Source of the DNA: Crossiella sp. S99.2
GTDB taxonomy: Bacteria > Actinomycetota > Actinomycetes > Mycobacteriales > Pseudonocardiaceae
DNA length: 64,000 bases
Assembly (NCBI RefSeq): GCF_023094165.1
Contig: NZ_JALMDK010000016.1
Coordinates: forward strand, 1 to 64,000
Direction: 5' to 3'
Shown here: piece after piece, positions 27,668 to 35,108 of the stretch
How the letters are laid out: each line of letters opens with the position of its first letter
Position numbering within the stretch: position 1 is the stretch's first letter
The notes under the pieces: generated by a model
Database searches by the model: none
What the model was told of the DNA's origin: nothing
The model's input: only the letters and a program-made list of their open reading frames with translations
Position numbers and translations under genes: made by a program

Positions 27668-28534
27668 CTAGCAGGTGGCTGGGTTGCAGGTGGGCTGGGT
27701 GGAGTCGGTGCGGCGTTCGAGCAGGGCGGTGTCGCGCCAGCGGCCGTCGAGCTGGGCGAGACGTTCGCGGATGCCGACGGTGCGGAAGCCGGCCGAGCGA
27801 TACAGGGCCAGGGCGGGCTTGTTCTCGGTGAGGATGGTGGTTTGCAGGGTCCACAGGCCCGCGGTGTCGGCGGCGGTGACCTGGCGGTGCAGCAGGGATT
27901 TGCCGACGCCACGGCGGCGGTAGTCGGCGGCGACGTAGAGCGCGGTCTCGGCGACCCCGGCGTAGCACTCGCGGGGCGAGACCGGGCTGAGTGCGCTCCA
28001 GCCCGCGATCTGGCCGTCGACCTCGGCGACCCAGCGGTGGCCGGGCAGCCACCTGCGATCCAGGATCTCCCGGCGCGGGACCTCGGTCTCGAAGGTGGCC
28101 GCGCGGGTGGCGATGCCCTCGCCGTAGCTGCGTCGGACCGCGGGCCAGTCGGCCTCGGTCAGCGCGCGCACGGTGACGTCGGCCGGGAGGTTTTCCGGGC
28201 AGCACGGGCGCGCGGCCAGGGCGCCCATGACCACGTCGGCGGCGTGCGGCAGGCCGGTGCAGCAGGCCTCGTTGACCGAGACCAGGGTGGTGGTGCCGGA
28301 CTTGCGCAGCCGGACGAAGCCGACGTCGGCGAGCTTGCGAACGTGGTGCGAGCAGGTGGGTTGCCCGATGCCGATCTGCTCGGCCAGCACGCCGACCGCC
28401 ACCTCACCAGCCACGGCCACCGCGTGCAGCAGCCGCACCCTGGTCGGGTCGGCCAGGCAGGCGAACCAGGTGGCGTAGCGGGCGGCCTCCTCAACGGCAA
28501 GCCGGTCTGCTGCGGTCTGCTCGGTCGCGGTCAC
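27668..28534 (-). CDS. ArsR-GNAT fusion protein (regulator plus ArsN-like acetyltransferase)
   Basis: A 288-residue fusion. Residues 1-115 form an ArsR-type winged helix (CLADPTRVRLLHAVA, PTCSHHVRKLADVGFVRLRKSG) with clustered cysteines (EACCTG, RPCCPE) that could bind As(III) or Cd(II). Residues from about 118 form a GNAT domain of the phosphinothricin acetyltransferase/ArsN type (VTVRALTEADW, FETEVP, YVAADYRRRGVGKSLL). The frame is open further upstream, but the GTG at 28534 is preferred because the longer frame crosses ATCGA-type operator repeats. ArsN-like enzymes may acetylate organoarsenicals; the fusion could couple sensing and detoxification. Confidence 0.75.
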   Translation of the reverse strand: MTATEQTAADRLAVEEAARYATWFACLADPTRVRLLHAVAVAGEVAVGVLAEQIGIGQPTCSHHVRKLADVGFVRLRKSGTTTLVSVNEACCTGLPHAADVVMGALAARPCCPENLPADVTVRALTEADWPAVRRSYGEGIATRAATFETEVPRREILDRRWLPGHRWVAEVDGQIAGWSALSPVSPRECYAGVAETALYVAADYRRRGVGKSLLHRQVTAADTAGLWTLQTTILTENKPALALYRSAGFRTVGIRERLAQLDGRWRDTALLERRTDSTQPTCNPATC

Positions 28535-28540
28535 TCGCAC

Positions 28541-28618
28541 AGTATTGACGAAAATCGATGCTTGCGTCCATTCATCGACGTTTGTAGATTGACGAGCTGT
28601 ATCGACAGTCATCGATCT
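28541..28618. promoter_or_regulatory. Clustered ATCGA/ATTGA half-sites
   Basis: The divergent promoter between the ArsR-GNAT fusion and the next flavoprotein contains several ATCGA, TCGAT and ATTGAC half-sites (for example near 28546, 28555, 28573, 28588, 28601 and 28611). They resemble ArsR-family operators and suggest cooperative control of both directions. Confidence 0.5.
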
Positions 28619-28629
28619 AAGGGGTGGGC

Positions 28630-29964
28630 ATGAGCGACTTCCCGGTAGTCGTGGTGGGAGCCGGGCCGGTGGGCCTGGCCGCAGCCGCCGAACTTCTCGA
28701 ACGCGGCCTGACGCCGCTGGTCCTGGAATCCGGGGCCACCGCGGGCGCCGCGGTGCGGCAGTGGGGGCACGTCCGGCTGTTCTCCCGCTGGGCGGAGCTG
28801 GTCGCCCCGGCCGCGGCGCGGTTGCTCGCGCCCACCGGCTGGCGGCACCCGGCGCACGCGGACTACCCAACCGGCGACGACTGGGCTCAGCACTACCTGG
28901 AGCCGCTGGCCGCGGTGCTGGGCAAGCGGGTCCGGTTCGGCGAGACGGTGATCGGGGTGACTCGGCGGGGCCGGGACCGGATCGTGGACGCGGGCCGGGA
29001 CACCGAACCGTTCGTGGTGCACACCCGGTCCGCTGACGGCACCGAGCACCGGCTGCTCGCCAATGCGGTGATCGATGCCAGCGGCACCTGGACCACCCCG
29101 AACCCGGCGGGCGCCGACGGCCTGCCCGCGGCCGGTGAACGCGCGGCGGCGGACCTGGTCACCTACCGCGGCACCGCACCGGAACAGCTGCGGGAGCGGC
29201 ACGCGGGACGGCACACCGTGGTCGTCGGCAACGGGCATTCGGCGTTCACCGCACTGATCGACCTGGCCGAACTCGCCGAGCGCGAACCCGGCACCCGGGT
29301 GACCTGGGTGCTGCGGCGGGGTGTCACCGACAGCACCTTCGGCGGCGGCGAAGCCGATCAGCTGCCCGCCCGCGGCCGCCTCGGCCAGCGGGTCAAGGAC
29401 GCGGTGGCGGCCGGACACCTCACCGCGGTGCCCGGCTTCCGCACCGAGACCATCGAAAGCCACGGTGACGCCGTGGTGCTGATCGCCGACGACGGCCGCC
29501 GACTGGCGCCCGCGGCGTCCGTGGTGGTGCTGACCGGATTCCGTCCGGACCTGTCCTGGCTGTCGGAGGTACGGCTCAACCTCGACCCGGTGTTGCAGGC
29601 ACCGGTGGCACTGGCCCCGCTGATCGACCCGAATGTGCACTCCTGCGGCACGGTCTACCCGCACGGCGTCGCCGAACTGTCCCACCCGGAGCCGAAGCTG
29701 TTCCTGGCCGGGATGAAGAGCTACGGCCGCGCCCCCACCTTCCTGGCCATGACCGGGTACGAACAGGTCCGCAGCATCGCGGCCGAACTCGCGGGCGATC
29801 ACGAGAGCGCCCGCCGGGTCGAGCTGTCGCTGCCGGAAACCGGGGTGTGCGGCGGCTCCGGGCTTTATGACACGACCGCGGAGACGGACGAGGGTGGTTG
29901 CTGCGGGGACCCGGCGGGGCCGGAACTGCTTGCCCTGCCTGCCATCGGGGCCCGGACCAGTTGA
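28630..29964 (+). CDS. FAD-dependent oxidoreductase of an arsenic locus
   Basis: A 444-residue flavoprotein with N-terminal VVVGAGPVGLAAAAELLERG, an internal second nucleotide motif VVVGNGHSAFTALIDLAEL (about residue 200) and a terminal FLAGMKSYGRAPTFLAMTGYEQVRS. The tail has a cysteine pair GGCCGD. Proteins of this kind occur beside arsR, acr3 and arsC in actinobacteria; the reaction is unproven. The ATG at 28630 is chosen behind AAGGGG. It is nearly contiguous with the MFS gene. Confidence 0.7.
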   Translation: MSDFPVVVVGAGPVGLAAAAELLERGLTPLVLESGATAGAAVRQWGHVRLFSRWAELVAPAAARLLAPTGWRHPAHADYPTGDDWAQHYLEPLAAVLGKRVRFGETVIGVTRRGRDRIVDAGRDTEPFVVHTRSADGTEHRLLANAVIDASGTWTTPNPAGADGLPAAGERAAADLVTYRGTAPEQLRERHAGRHTVVVGNGHSAFTALIDLAELAEREPGTRVTWVLRRGVTDSTFGGGEADQLPARGRLGQRVKDAVAAGHLTAVPGFRTETIESHGDAVVLIADDGRRLAPAASVVVLTGFRPDLSWLSEVRLNLDPVLQAPVALAPLIDPNVHSCGTVYPHGVAELSHPEPKLFLAGMKSYGRAPTFLAMTGYEQVRSIAAELAGDHESARRVELSLPETGVCGGSGLYDTTAETDEGGCCGDPAGPELLALPAIGARTS

Positions 29965-29965
29965 G

Positions 29966-31180
29966 GTGAGCGGCAGGCTGGTACTCCGGCGGCGACTTCG
30001 GGGGGTCGTCGGAGCACTGTGCCTGACCGAACTGACCAGCTGGGGGGTGTTGTTCTACGCGTTGCCGGTGCTGTTGCCGGCCATCGTGGCGGACACCGGC
30101 TGGTCGGCGGCCACGGTCACCGGCGCTTTCTCGCTGGGGCAGATCGTGGCCGCGCTGGGGGCGGTGCCGGTCGGGCGGTTGCTCGACCGGCACGGCCCCA
30201 GGCCGGTGATGTCGATCGGGTCGGTGCTCGCGGTGCTGGCCGTGCTCGGTATCGCCTGGGCGCCGGACCCGGTGTGGTTCACGCTGGCCTGGGTGCCTGC
30301 CGGGCTGGCGATGGCCGCGGTGCTCTACGAACCCGCCTTCGCTGCGGTGACCCGCTGGCACGGCCCGGACCGGGTGCGTGCGCTGACCGCGATCACCCTG
30401 GCCGGTGGCCTGGCCAGCACGGTGTTCGCGCCGGTGACGGCGTTACTGGCCGAGGCATACGGCTGGCGCGGGGCTCTTCTGGTGCTGGCGGCACTGCTCG
30501 CGGTACTCACGATTCCACCGCACGTGCTCCTGCTCCGTCCACAATGGCCGTCCACAGTGGACTCTGTGGATCAGCCGGTGCCGGAAGTCGGGGTTGTGGT
30601 GCGGGGCCGCCGGTTCCTGGGGCTGATGGTCGCCAGCACGCTCGCGGCCTTCGCGGTGAGTGTCAGCGTGGTGCATCTGCCGCCGATGCTCGTCGACCGC
30701 GGTTTCCCGGTCACCCTGGCCGCCATCGTGCTCGGGGTGGGCGGCGCGGCGCAGGTGCTCGGCCGCCTGGGCTACGGCCCGCTGGTCCGGGCGAGCAGCC
30801 TGCGCGGACGCACAGTGGGCATCTTCCTGGCCCTGGCGGTCACGGTGGGCCTGCTCGGGGCGGTGACCGGGCCGGCATCCTTGGTGGTGCTGATGTCGGT
30901 GCTGGCCGGTGCGGTGCGCGGGGTGTTCACCTTGTTGCGGGCCACCGCGGTCAGCGACCGGTGGGGCACCGCCAGATACGCGGTGCTCAGCGGGATGCTG
31001 GCCGCCCCGGCCGCCATCGCCGGCGCGCTGGCGCCGTGGGCGGGCAGCGTCCTGGTGCTCGTGCTCGGCGGCTATCCGGCGTTGTTCCTGCTGCTGTCCG
31101 GGGTGTTGCTGGCAGCGGCGGGGGTGGCCTGGTGGTCCGATCGGTCAGCCCACCGCCCGCGCAGCCACAGGCTGACGTAG
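29966..31180 (+). CDS. MFS transporter of the arsenic locus
   Basis: A 404-residue MFS protein with about 12 helices; GRLLDRHGPRPVM is the loop 2-3 motif. It starts at a GTG one base after the flavoprotein stop, so the two form an operon. It could export an organoarsenical, by analogy with ArsJ- and ArsP-type systems, but the sequence does not place it in those families. Its last 109 bases are antisense to the end of acr3. Confidence 0.75.
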   Translation: MSGRLVLRRRLRGVVGALCLTELTSWGVLFYALPVLLPAIVADTGWSAATVTGAFSLGQIVAALGAVPVGRLLDRHGPRPVMSIGSVLAVLAVLGIAWAPDPVWFTLAWVPAGLAMAAVLYEPAFAAVTRWHGPDRVRALTAITLAGGLASTVFAPVTALLAEAYGWRGALLVLAALLAVLTIPPHVLLLRPQWPSTVDSVDQPVPEVGVVVRGRRFLGLMVASTLAAFAVSVSVVHLPPMLVDRGFPVTLAAIVLGVGGAAQVLGRLGYGPLVRASSLRGRTVGIFLALAVTVGLLGAVTGPASLVVLMSVLAGAVRGVFTLLRATAVSDRWGTARYAVLSGMLAAPAAIAGALAPWAGSVLVLVLGGYPALFLLLSGVLLAAAGVAWWSDRSAHRPRSHRLT

Positions 31181-32196
31181 ACCAGGCCCACCAGCACCGG
31201 CACCTCGATCAGTGGCCCCACCACCCCGGCCAGTGCCTGACCGGAGGTGACCCCGAAAACGCCGATGGCCACCGCGATGGCCAACTCGAAGTTGTTGCCG
31301 GCGGCGGTGAACGCCAGGGTGGTGGTGCGTTCGTAGCTCAGTCCGGCGGCCTTGCCCAGGGCGAAGGAACCAAGCCACATCAGCGCGAAGTAGACCAGCA
31401 ACGGCAACGCGATCCGGGCCACGTCCAGCGGCCGGGAGGTGATCGTCTCGCCCTGGAGCGCGAACAGCACGACGATGGTGAACAGCAAGCCGTACAAGGC
31501 GATCGGGCCGATCCGGGGCAGGAACTTCGACTCGTACCACTCACGGCCCCTGCTCCGCTCGCCCAGTCTGCGGGTGAGGTAGCCGGCCGCCAGGGGGATG
31601 CCCAGGAAGATCAGCACGTACTGGACGATGGTCCAGGCGGAGACCTCCAGGCCGGTGGTGGTCAGGCCCAGCCAGCCGGGCAGCAGGTCGAGGTAGAACC
31701 AGCCAAGCACGCCGAACATGATGAGCTGGAACACCGAGTTCAGCGCCACCAGCACGGCGGCGGCCTCGCGGTCGCCGCAGGCCAGGTCGTTCCAGATGAT
31801 GACCATGGCGATGCAGCGGGCCAGGCCGACGATGATCAGGCCGGTGCGGTACTCCGGGAGATCCGGCAACATGAGCCAGGCCAGCGCGAACATCAGCGCC
31901 GGGCCGAGGATCCAGTTCAGGACCAGGGAAAGCACCATCGTGCGGGTGTCGCGGGTGACGGTGTCCAGGCGGTCGTACCGCACCTTGGCCAGCACCGGGT
32001 ACATCATCAACAGCAGGCCCAGCGCGATCGGCAGCGAGACCTCGCCGATCTTCACCGCCTCCAGGATCCCTTGCAGGCCAGGGATGAACCGGCCCAGCAG
32101 GATTCCGGCGAGCATGGCCGCGCCGATCCACACCGGCAGTAAACGGTCCAAAAAGGACAGTCGATGCAGGACATCGGCTTCGGCGGGGGCGGTCAT
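31072..32196 (-). CDS. acr3: Arsenite efflux permease Acr3
   Basis: A 374-residue ten-helix permease of the bile acid/arsenite transporter superfamily, exporting As(OH)3 as arsenite in exchange for protons. Family signatures are LGRFIPGLQGILEAVKIGEVSLP and GLARCIAMVIIWNDLACGD, which contains the conserved cysteine, followed by FTAAGNNFELAIAVAIGVFG. The start overlaps the stop of the ArsR gene (ATGA). The C-terminal 35 residues are antisense to the MFS gene. Confidence 0.95.
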   Translation of the reverse strand: MTAPAEADVLHRLSFLDRLLPVWIGAAMLAGILLGRFIPGLQGILEAVKIGEVSLPIALGLLLMMYPVLAKVRYDRLDTVTRDTRTMVLSLVLNWILGPALMFALAWLMLPDLPEYRTGLIIVGLARCIAMVIIWNDLACGDREAAAVLVALNSVFQLIMFGVLGWFYLDLLPGWLGLTTTGLEVSAWTIVQYVLIFLGIPLAAGYLTRRLGERSRGREWYESKFLPRIGPIALYGLLFTIVVLFALQGETITSRPLDVARIALPLLVYFALMWLGSFALGKAAGLSYERTTTLAFTAAGNNFELAIAVAIGVFGVTSGQALAGVVGPLIEVPVLVGLVYVSLWLRGRWADRSDHQATPAAASNTPDSSRNNAG

Positions 32197-32495
32197 CAGC
32201 AGGGCCTCCTGGCCTGGGGGTGACGCTCGGCCCGGTCGGCCAGTGCGGTCAGCGAGGCGGCTGCGCCCCGGAGTGCTTCGGGACGCAGCGAGTAGTAGGT
32301 GAATTTGCCACAGGGCTCGGCCTCGACCAGACCGGCCTCACGCAGGGCACGCAGGTGGTTGGAGATGTTGGCCTGTTTGGCGCCGGTCTCCTCGATCAGG
32401 TGGCAGGTGCACAGGGCTTCTGTCGCCAGCAGTTCGAGGATGCGGGCGCGCAGTGGGTCGGCGATCAGCCGCAGGATGTCCGTGTCGAGTCGCAT
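32196..32495 (-). CDS. arsR: Arsenic-sensing ArsR repressor
   Basis: A 99-residue ArsR protein. The metal site ALCTCHLIEE (Cys-x-Cys, like the ELCVCDL of classical ArsR) is followed by NISNHLRALREAGLVEAEPCGKFTYY. It should leave DNA on binding As(III) and derepress acr3 and arsC. The ATG at 32495 is chosen; the longer frame crosses the operator palindromes. Confidence 0.9.
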   Translation of the reverse strand: MRLDTDILRLIADPLRARILELLATEALCTCHLIEETGAKQANISNHLRALREAGLVEAEPCGKFTYYSLRPEALRGAAASLTALADRAERHPQARRPC

Positions 32496-32504
32496 CAGTT
32501 GGGG

Positions 32505-32528
32505 ATGATATATCATTCGAGAATGATG
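32505..32528. promoter_or_regulatory. Overlapping palindromes, probable ArsR operator
   Basis: ATGATATATCAT (32505-32516) is a perfect palindrome. It overlaps ATCATTC-GA-GAATGAT (32513-32528), whose right arm runs into the arsC start codon. The AT-rich site lies between the divergent arsR-acr3 and arsC genes. Confidence 0.7.
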
Positions 32529-32927
32529 CGTAAACCCGAGGTGTTGTTCGTCTGTGTGCACAACGCCGGTCGCTCCCAACTGGCCGCCGCCCTGTTGCAG
32601 CACCACGCCCTGGGCCGGGTCGCCGTCCGCTCGGCGGGCTCGGCGCCCGCCGACCAGGTCAACCCGGCCGCCGCCGAGGCGCTGGCCGAGTGGGGCCTGG
32701 ACATCACCGCGGAGATCCCGACCCGACTGTCCACTGAGGACGTTGAGGCCGCGGATGTGGTCATCACCATGGGTTGCGGGGACGCCTGCCCGGTCTTCCC
32801 CGGCAAGCGGTACCTGGATTGGGCACTGGAAGACCCTGCCGGACAAGGACTTGCGGCAGTGCGGCCGATCCGGGACGAGATCGATCGACGGGTGCGCGGG
32901 CTGCTGGCGGAGCTGCTGGACGGGTGA
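32523..32927 (+). CDS. arsC: Arsenate reductase, low-molecular-weight phosphatase type
   Basis: A 134-residue ArsC that reduces arsenate to arsenite for export by Acr3. The P-loop CVHNAGRS (Cys11 to Arg17) and the redox cysteines Cys85 and Cys89 in GCGDACP match the three-cysteine mechanism of the pI258 family. The electron donor (thioredoxin or mycoredoxin) cannot be decided. Two adjacent ATG codons (32523, 32526) are possible starts; both overlap the operator. Confidence 0.92.
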   Translation: MMRKPEVLFVCVHNAGRSQLAAALLQHHALGRVAVRSAGSAPADQVNPAAAEALAEWGLDITAEIPTRLSTEDVEAADVVITMGCGDACPVFPGKRYLDWALEDPAGQGLAAVRPIRDEIDRRVRGLLAELLDG

Positions 32928-32938
32928 TCCCCGGGCGC

Positions 32939-32977
32939 CGGAGGAGGTTGACACGCGCTGGCGGTCAGCCTCCTCCG
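32939..32977. terminator. Two-way terminator between arsC and the ectoine synthase gene
   Basis: Arms 32939-32952 and 32964-32977 (CGGAGGAGGTTGAC and GTCAGCCTCCTCCG) pair over 14 positions with one G-T wobble. The hairpin lies between convergent genes and marks the left border of the NRPS/PKS cluster. Confidence 0.75.
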
Positions 32978-32987
32978 CGTGCACCCA

Positions 32988-33389
32988 TCAGGCCGACTGC
33001 ATCTGGTTCGGTTCGTAGCTGGACGGGGCGCCCGCGCTCAGCGTGTGCGACTCGTGGCCGCGCAGTGGCGGGTTGAACACGCACACCAGGCGCATTCCGT
33101 TGTCGGAGCGCAGGATGTGCGGTTCGCCCTGGTCCGGGCAGTACATGGTGCCGACGGTGATCTCGTGCACCTGGGTGGCGGTGACGACCTGGCCGGAGCC
33201 CTCCACGCAGTAACACGCCTCCAGGTGGTGGTCGTACTGCAGGTGCGCTTCGGCGCCGGGCTGGACGTAGGTGTCGGTCAGGGCGTAGCCCTTGCCGTCG
33301 GCCTCGACCAGCAGGCGGCGGCTGCGGCCGTCGCCCCAGGCGACGTCGCGCTCGGTGCCGATGACTTCTTCCAGGGTGCGAATGAGCAT
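32988..33389 (-). CDS. ectC: L-ectoine synthase homologue
   Basis: A 133-residue cupin of the EctC family, which cyclises N-gamma-acetyl-diaminobutyrate to ectoine. By comparison with EctC, the metal ligands are kept (Glu in HHLEACYCVEG, Tyr in GTMYCPDQ, His in GEPHIL) as are the catalytic Glu and His (GHESH). The C-terminal tail is short. It is the last gene of a minus-strand operon with ectD and NRPS genes, 41 bases after ectD. No EctA or EctB is encoded nearby, so it acts on imported or elsewhere-made precursor, or on an analogue. Confidence 0.85.
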   Translation of the reverse strand: MLIRTLEEVIGTERDVAWGDGRSRRLLVEADGKGYALTDTYVQPGAEAHLQYDHHLEACYCVEGSGQVVTATQVHEITVGTMYCPDQGEPHILRSDNGMRLVCVFNPPLRGHESHTLSAGAPSSYEPNQMQSA

Positions 33390-33430
33390 CGCGAACTCCT
33401 CCTCAGGGCAATGGGGTTATGCGGCCGGGG

Positions 33431-34324
33431 TCAGCCGAGCGGGGTGAAAGTGCGGTCGGCCAGGTACTCGGGACGGCGCGCGGGCGCGGCGAACGGCTCG
33501 ACCAGGGTGTTGTGCACGCTGTTGAAGACCACGAACAGGTTGGCGCGCGGGTACGGGGTGATGTTCTCCGCCGAGCCGTGCATGCAGTTGCAGTCGAAGG
33601 CCACCGCGGAACCGGGGGCGCCGACGACCTGGTGCACGCCGCCGTTGTCCTCGGCGATCCGGTGCAGGATCTCCTCCTCGGGCACGCCGACCTCCTGCTT
33701 GCCCAGGGAGGACTTGTGGTTCTCCGGCGGGGTCGGCGCGGCGGAGGACACGAACCACTGGTGCGAGCCCGGGATGATCATGAGTGGGCCGTTGTGCGGG
33801 TAGTTCTCGGTCAGGCCGATGGAGAAGCTCAGCGCCCGCACCCTCGGCATGCCGTCCTCGGCGTGCCAGGTCTCGAAGTCGGAGTGCCAGTAGAAACCGC
33901 TGCCGGTGAAGGCGGGCTTGGCGTTGATCCGGGTCTGGTGGATGTAGACCTCGGAGCCGAGCAGCTGCCGGGCCACCAACACCAGGCGCGAGTCCTTGAT
34001 GATCCGGTCGAACAGCGGGCTGACCGCGTGCACCTGGAAGATCGAGCGCACCTCGTCGGCGGCGGGCTCGACGATGTAGCGCTCGTCGGTGTAGCGCTCC
34101 GGCCGCTGCACCAGCCGCGCCACCTCCTCCCGGCACTCGCGCACCTCTTCGGCGGTGAGCAGCTGATCGAAGGTGTGGAAACCGTTGCGCTGGTAGCCAT
34201 CCAGCTCCGCCGCGGTCAGCGGCCCGTCCTCGGCCCCGCCGTAGACCACCGGGTCCTGGCGGGGGCGGATCTCACCGGGACGACCGTCCCTGGTGCGGTA
34301 CACCTGCACGTCCTCGGACAGCAC
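33431..34324 (-). CDS. ectD: Ectoine hydroxylase homologue
   Basis: A 297-residue non-haem iron, 2-oxoglutarate-dependent dioxygenase. The EctD signature WHSDFETWHAEDGMP (residues about 145-160) contains the iron-binding HxD, and the distal iron histidine is in CMHGSAEN. EctD converts ectoine to 5-hydroxyectoine. The signature is intact, so the substrate is probably ectoine or close to it. GTG 34324 is preferred, with AAGGAA about 9 bases upstream; another GTG at 34351 is in frame. It lies 40 bases after a methyltransferase gene, inside the NRPS operon. Confidence 0.88.
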   Translation of the reverse strand: MLSEDVQVYRTRDGRPGEIRPRQDPVVYGGAEDGPLTAAELDGYQRNGFHTFDQLLTAEEVRECREEVARLVQRPERYTDERYIVEPAADEVRSIFQVHAVSPLFDRIIKDSRLVLVARQLLGSEVYIHQTRINAKPAFTGSGFYWHSDFETWHAEDGMPRVRALSFSIGLTENYPHNGPLMIIPGSHQWFVSSAAPTPPENHKSSLGKQEVGVPEEEILHRIAEDNGGVHQVVGAPGSAVAFDCNCMHGSAENITPYPRANLFVVFNSVHNTLVEPFAAPARRPEYLADRTFTPLG

Positions 34325-34364
34325 GTGACATCGTTCCTTTCCTTGCGGCACTGCGTGATTCGGG

Positions 34365-35108
34365 TCAGCGGAGGGCGTCGGACCAGTCCTGCACGCCGAA
34401 GACCCGGTAGCGGTTGAGGGTGCGGGCTGGCTTGGGCAGCCGGCCCGCGCGCTCCAGTTCGTCCGCGGCGCGGATCACGCCGGGGTACTCCTGGGCGCAG
34501 TAGTCGTCGAAGACGACCACGCAGTCCTTGTCCAGGTGCGGTTCGATGGCCTCGAAGTCGGCCATGGTGGCCTCGTAGGTGTGCAGCGCGTCGATGAACA
34601 GCAGCCGCACCGGGCCGTGCACCCAGTTCTTGCCGGCTTCCGGGGCGTCGGTCTTCTCGATGTCGACCAGGTCCAGCAGGCCGAGGCGGCGGAGGTTGTG
34701 CAGCAGCAGCGGGTAGGTGCTGGCCTCGGCGTTGGGGTCCTCGGAGTCGATGTCCCCGGTGCCGCCGCGGTGCGGGTCGATGGCGACCACCCGGCCGGTG
34801 CCGCCGGCGGCGCGCACGCCGAGGGCCATGATCGCGGTGGAGCGGCCGAGGAAGGATCCGACCTCCACCGCCACGCCCTTGCCGGGGGTGTTCTTGGCCA
34901 GGGAGTACAGCACCAGGCTGTCCGCGCGCTCGCGGTTGAAGCCGGCGATGGAGTCGACCGCGTCCCAGACGCCGTGCCGGAACTCGGCGGGGCCGCGCAG
35001 TTCCTGCAGCGCAGAGTTGACCTCCTTGCCCACTCGCTGGCCGATGTCCTGGACCGCGCGGGCGATGGTGCTGGCGTACCAGACGAGGTCCTTGTGTGTG
35101 GTGGTCAT
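34365..35108 (-). CDS. Class I SAM methyltransferase (Methyltransf_24 type)
   Basis: A 247-residue protein with the SAM-binding GVAVEVGSFLGRSTAIMALG, VVAIDPH after strand 2 and LLFIDALHTYEATMADFEAI, DDYCAQEYPGV toward the end, as in the Methyltransf_24/CmcI-like group. Members methylate hydroxyl groups in antibiotics. The start overlaps the adenylation gene stop, so it belongs to the NRPS operon. The substrate is unknown. Confidence 0.75.
   Translation of the reverse strand: MTTTHKDLVWYASTIARAVQDIGQRVGKEVNSALQELRGPAEFRHGVWDAVDSIAGFNRERADSLVLYSLAKNTPGKGVAVEVGSFLGRSTAIMALGVRAAGGTGRVVAIDPHRGGTGDIDSEDPNAEASTYPLLLHNLRRLGLLDLVDIEKTDAPEAGKNWVHGPVRLLFIDALHTYEATMADFEAIEPHLDKDCVVVFDDYCAQEYPGVIRAADELERAGRLPKPARTLNRYRVFGVQDWSDALR

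Noticed and set aside
29966..31180. ArsB or ArsJ arsenic transporter
   Set aside because: It is an MFS protein in an arsenic locus, but I see no residue pattern specific for ArsJ, and ArsB belongs to another superfamily. It is left as MFS.
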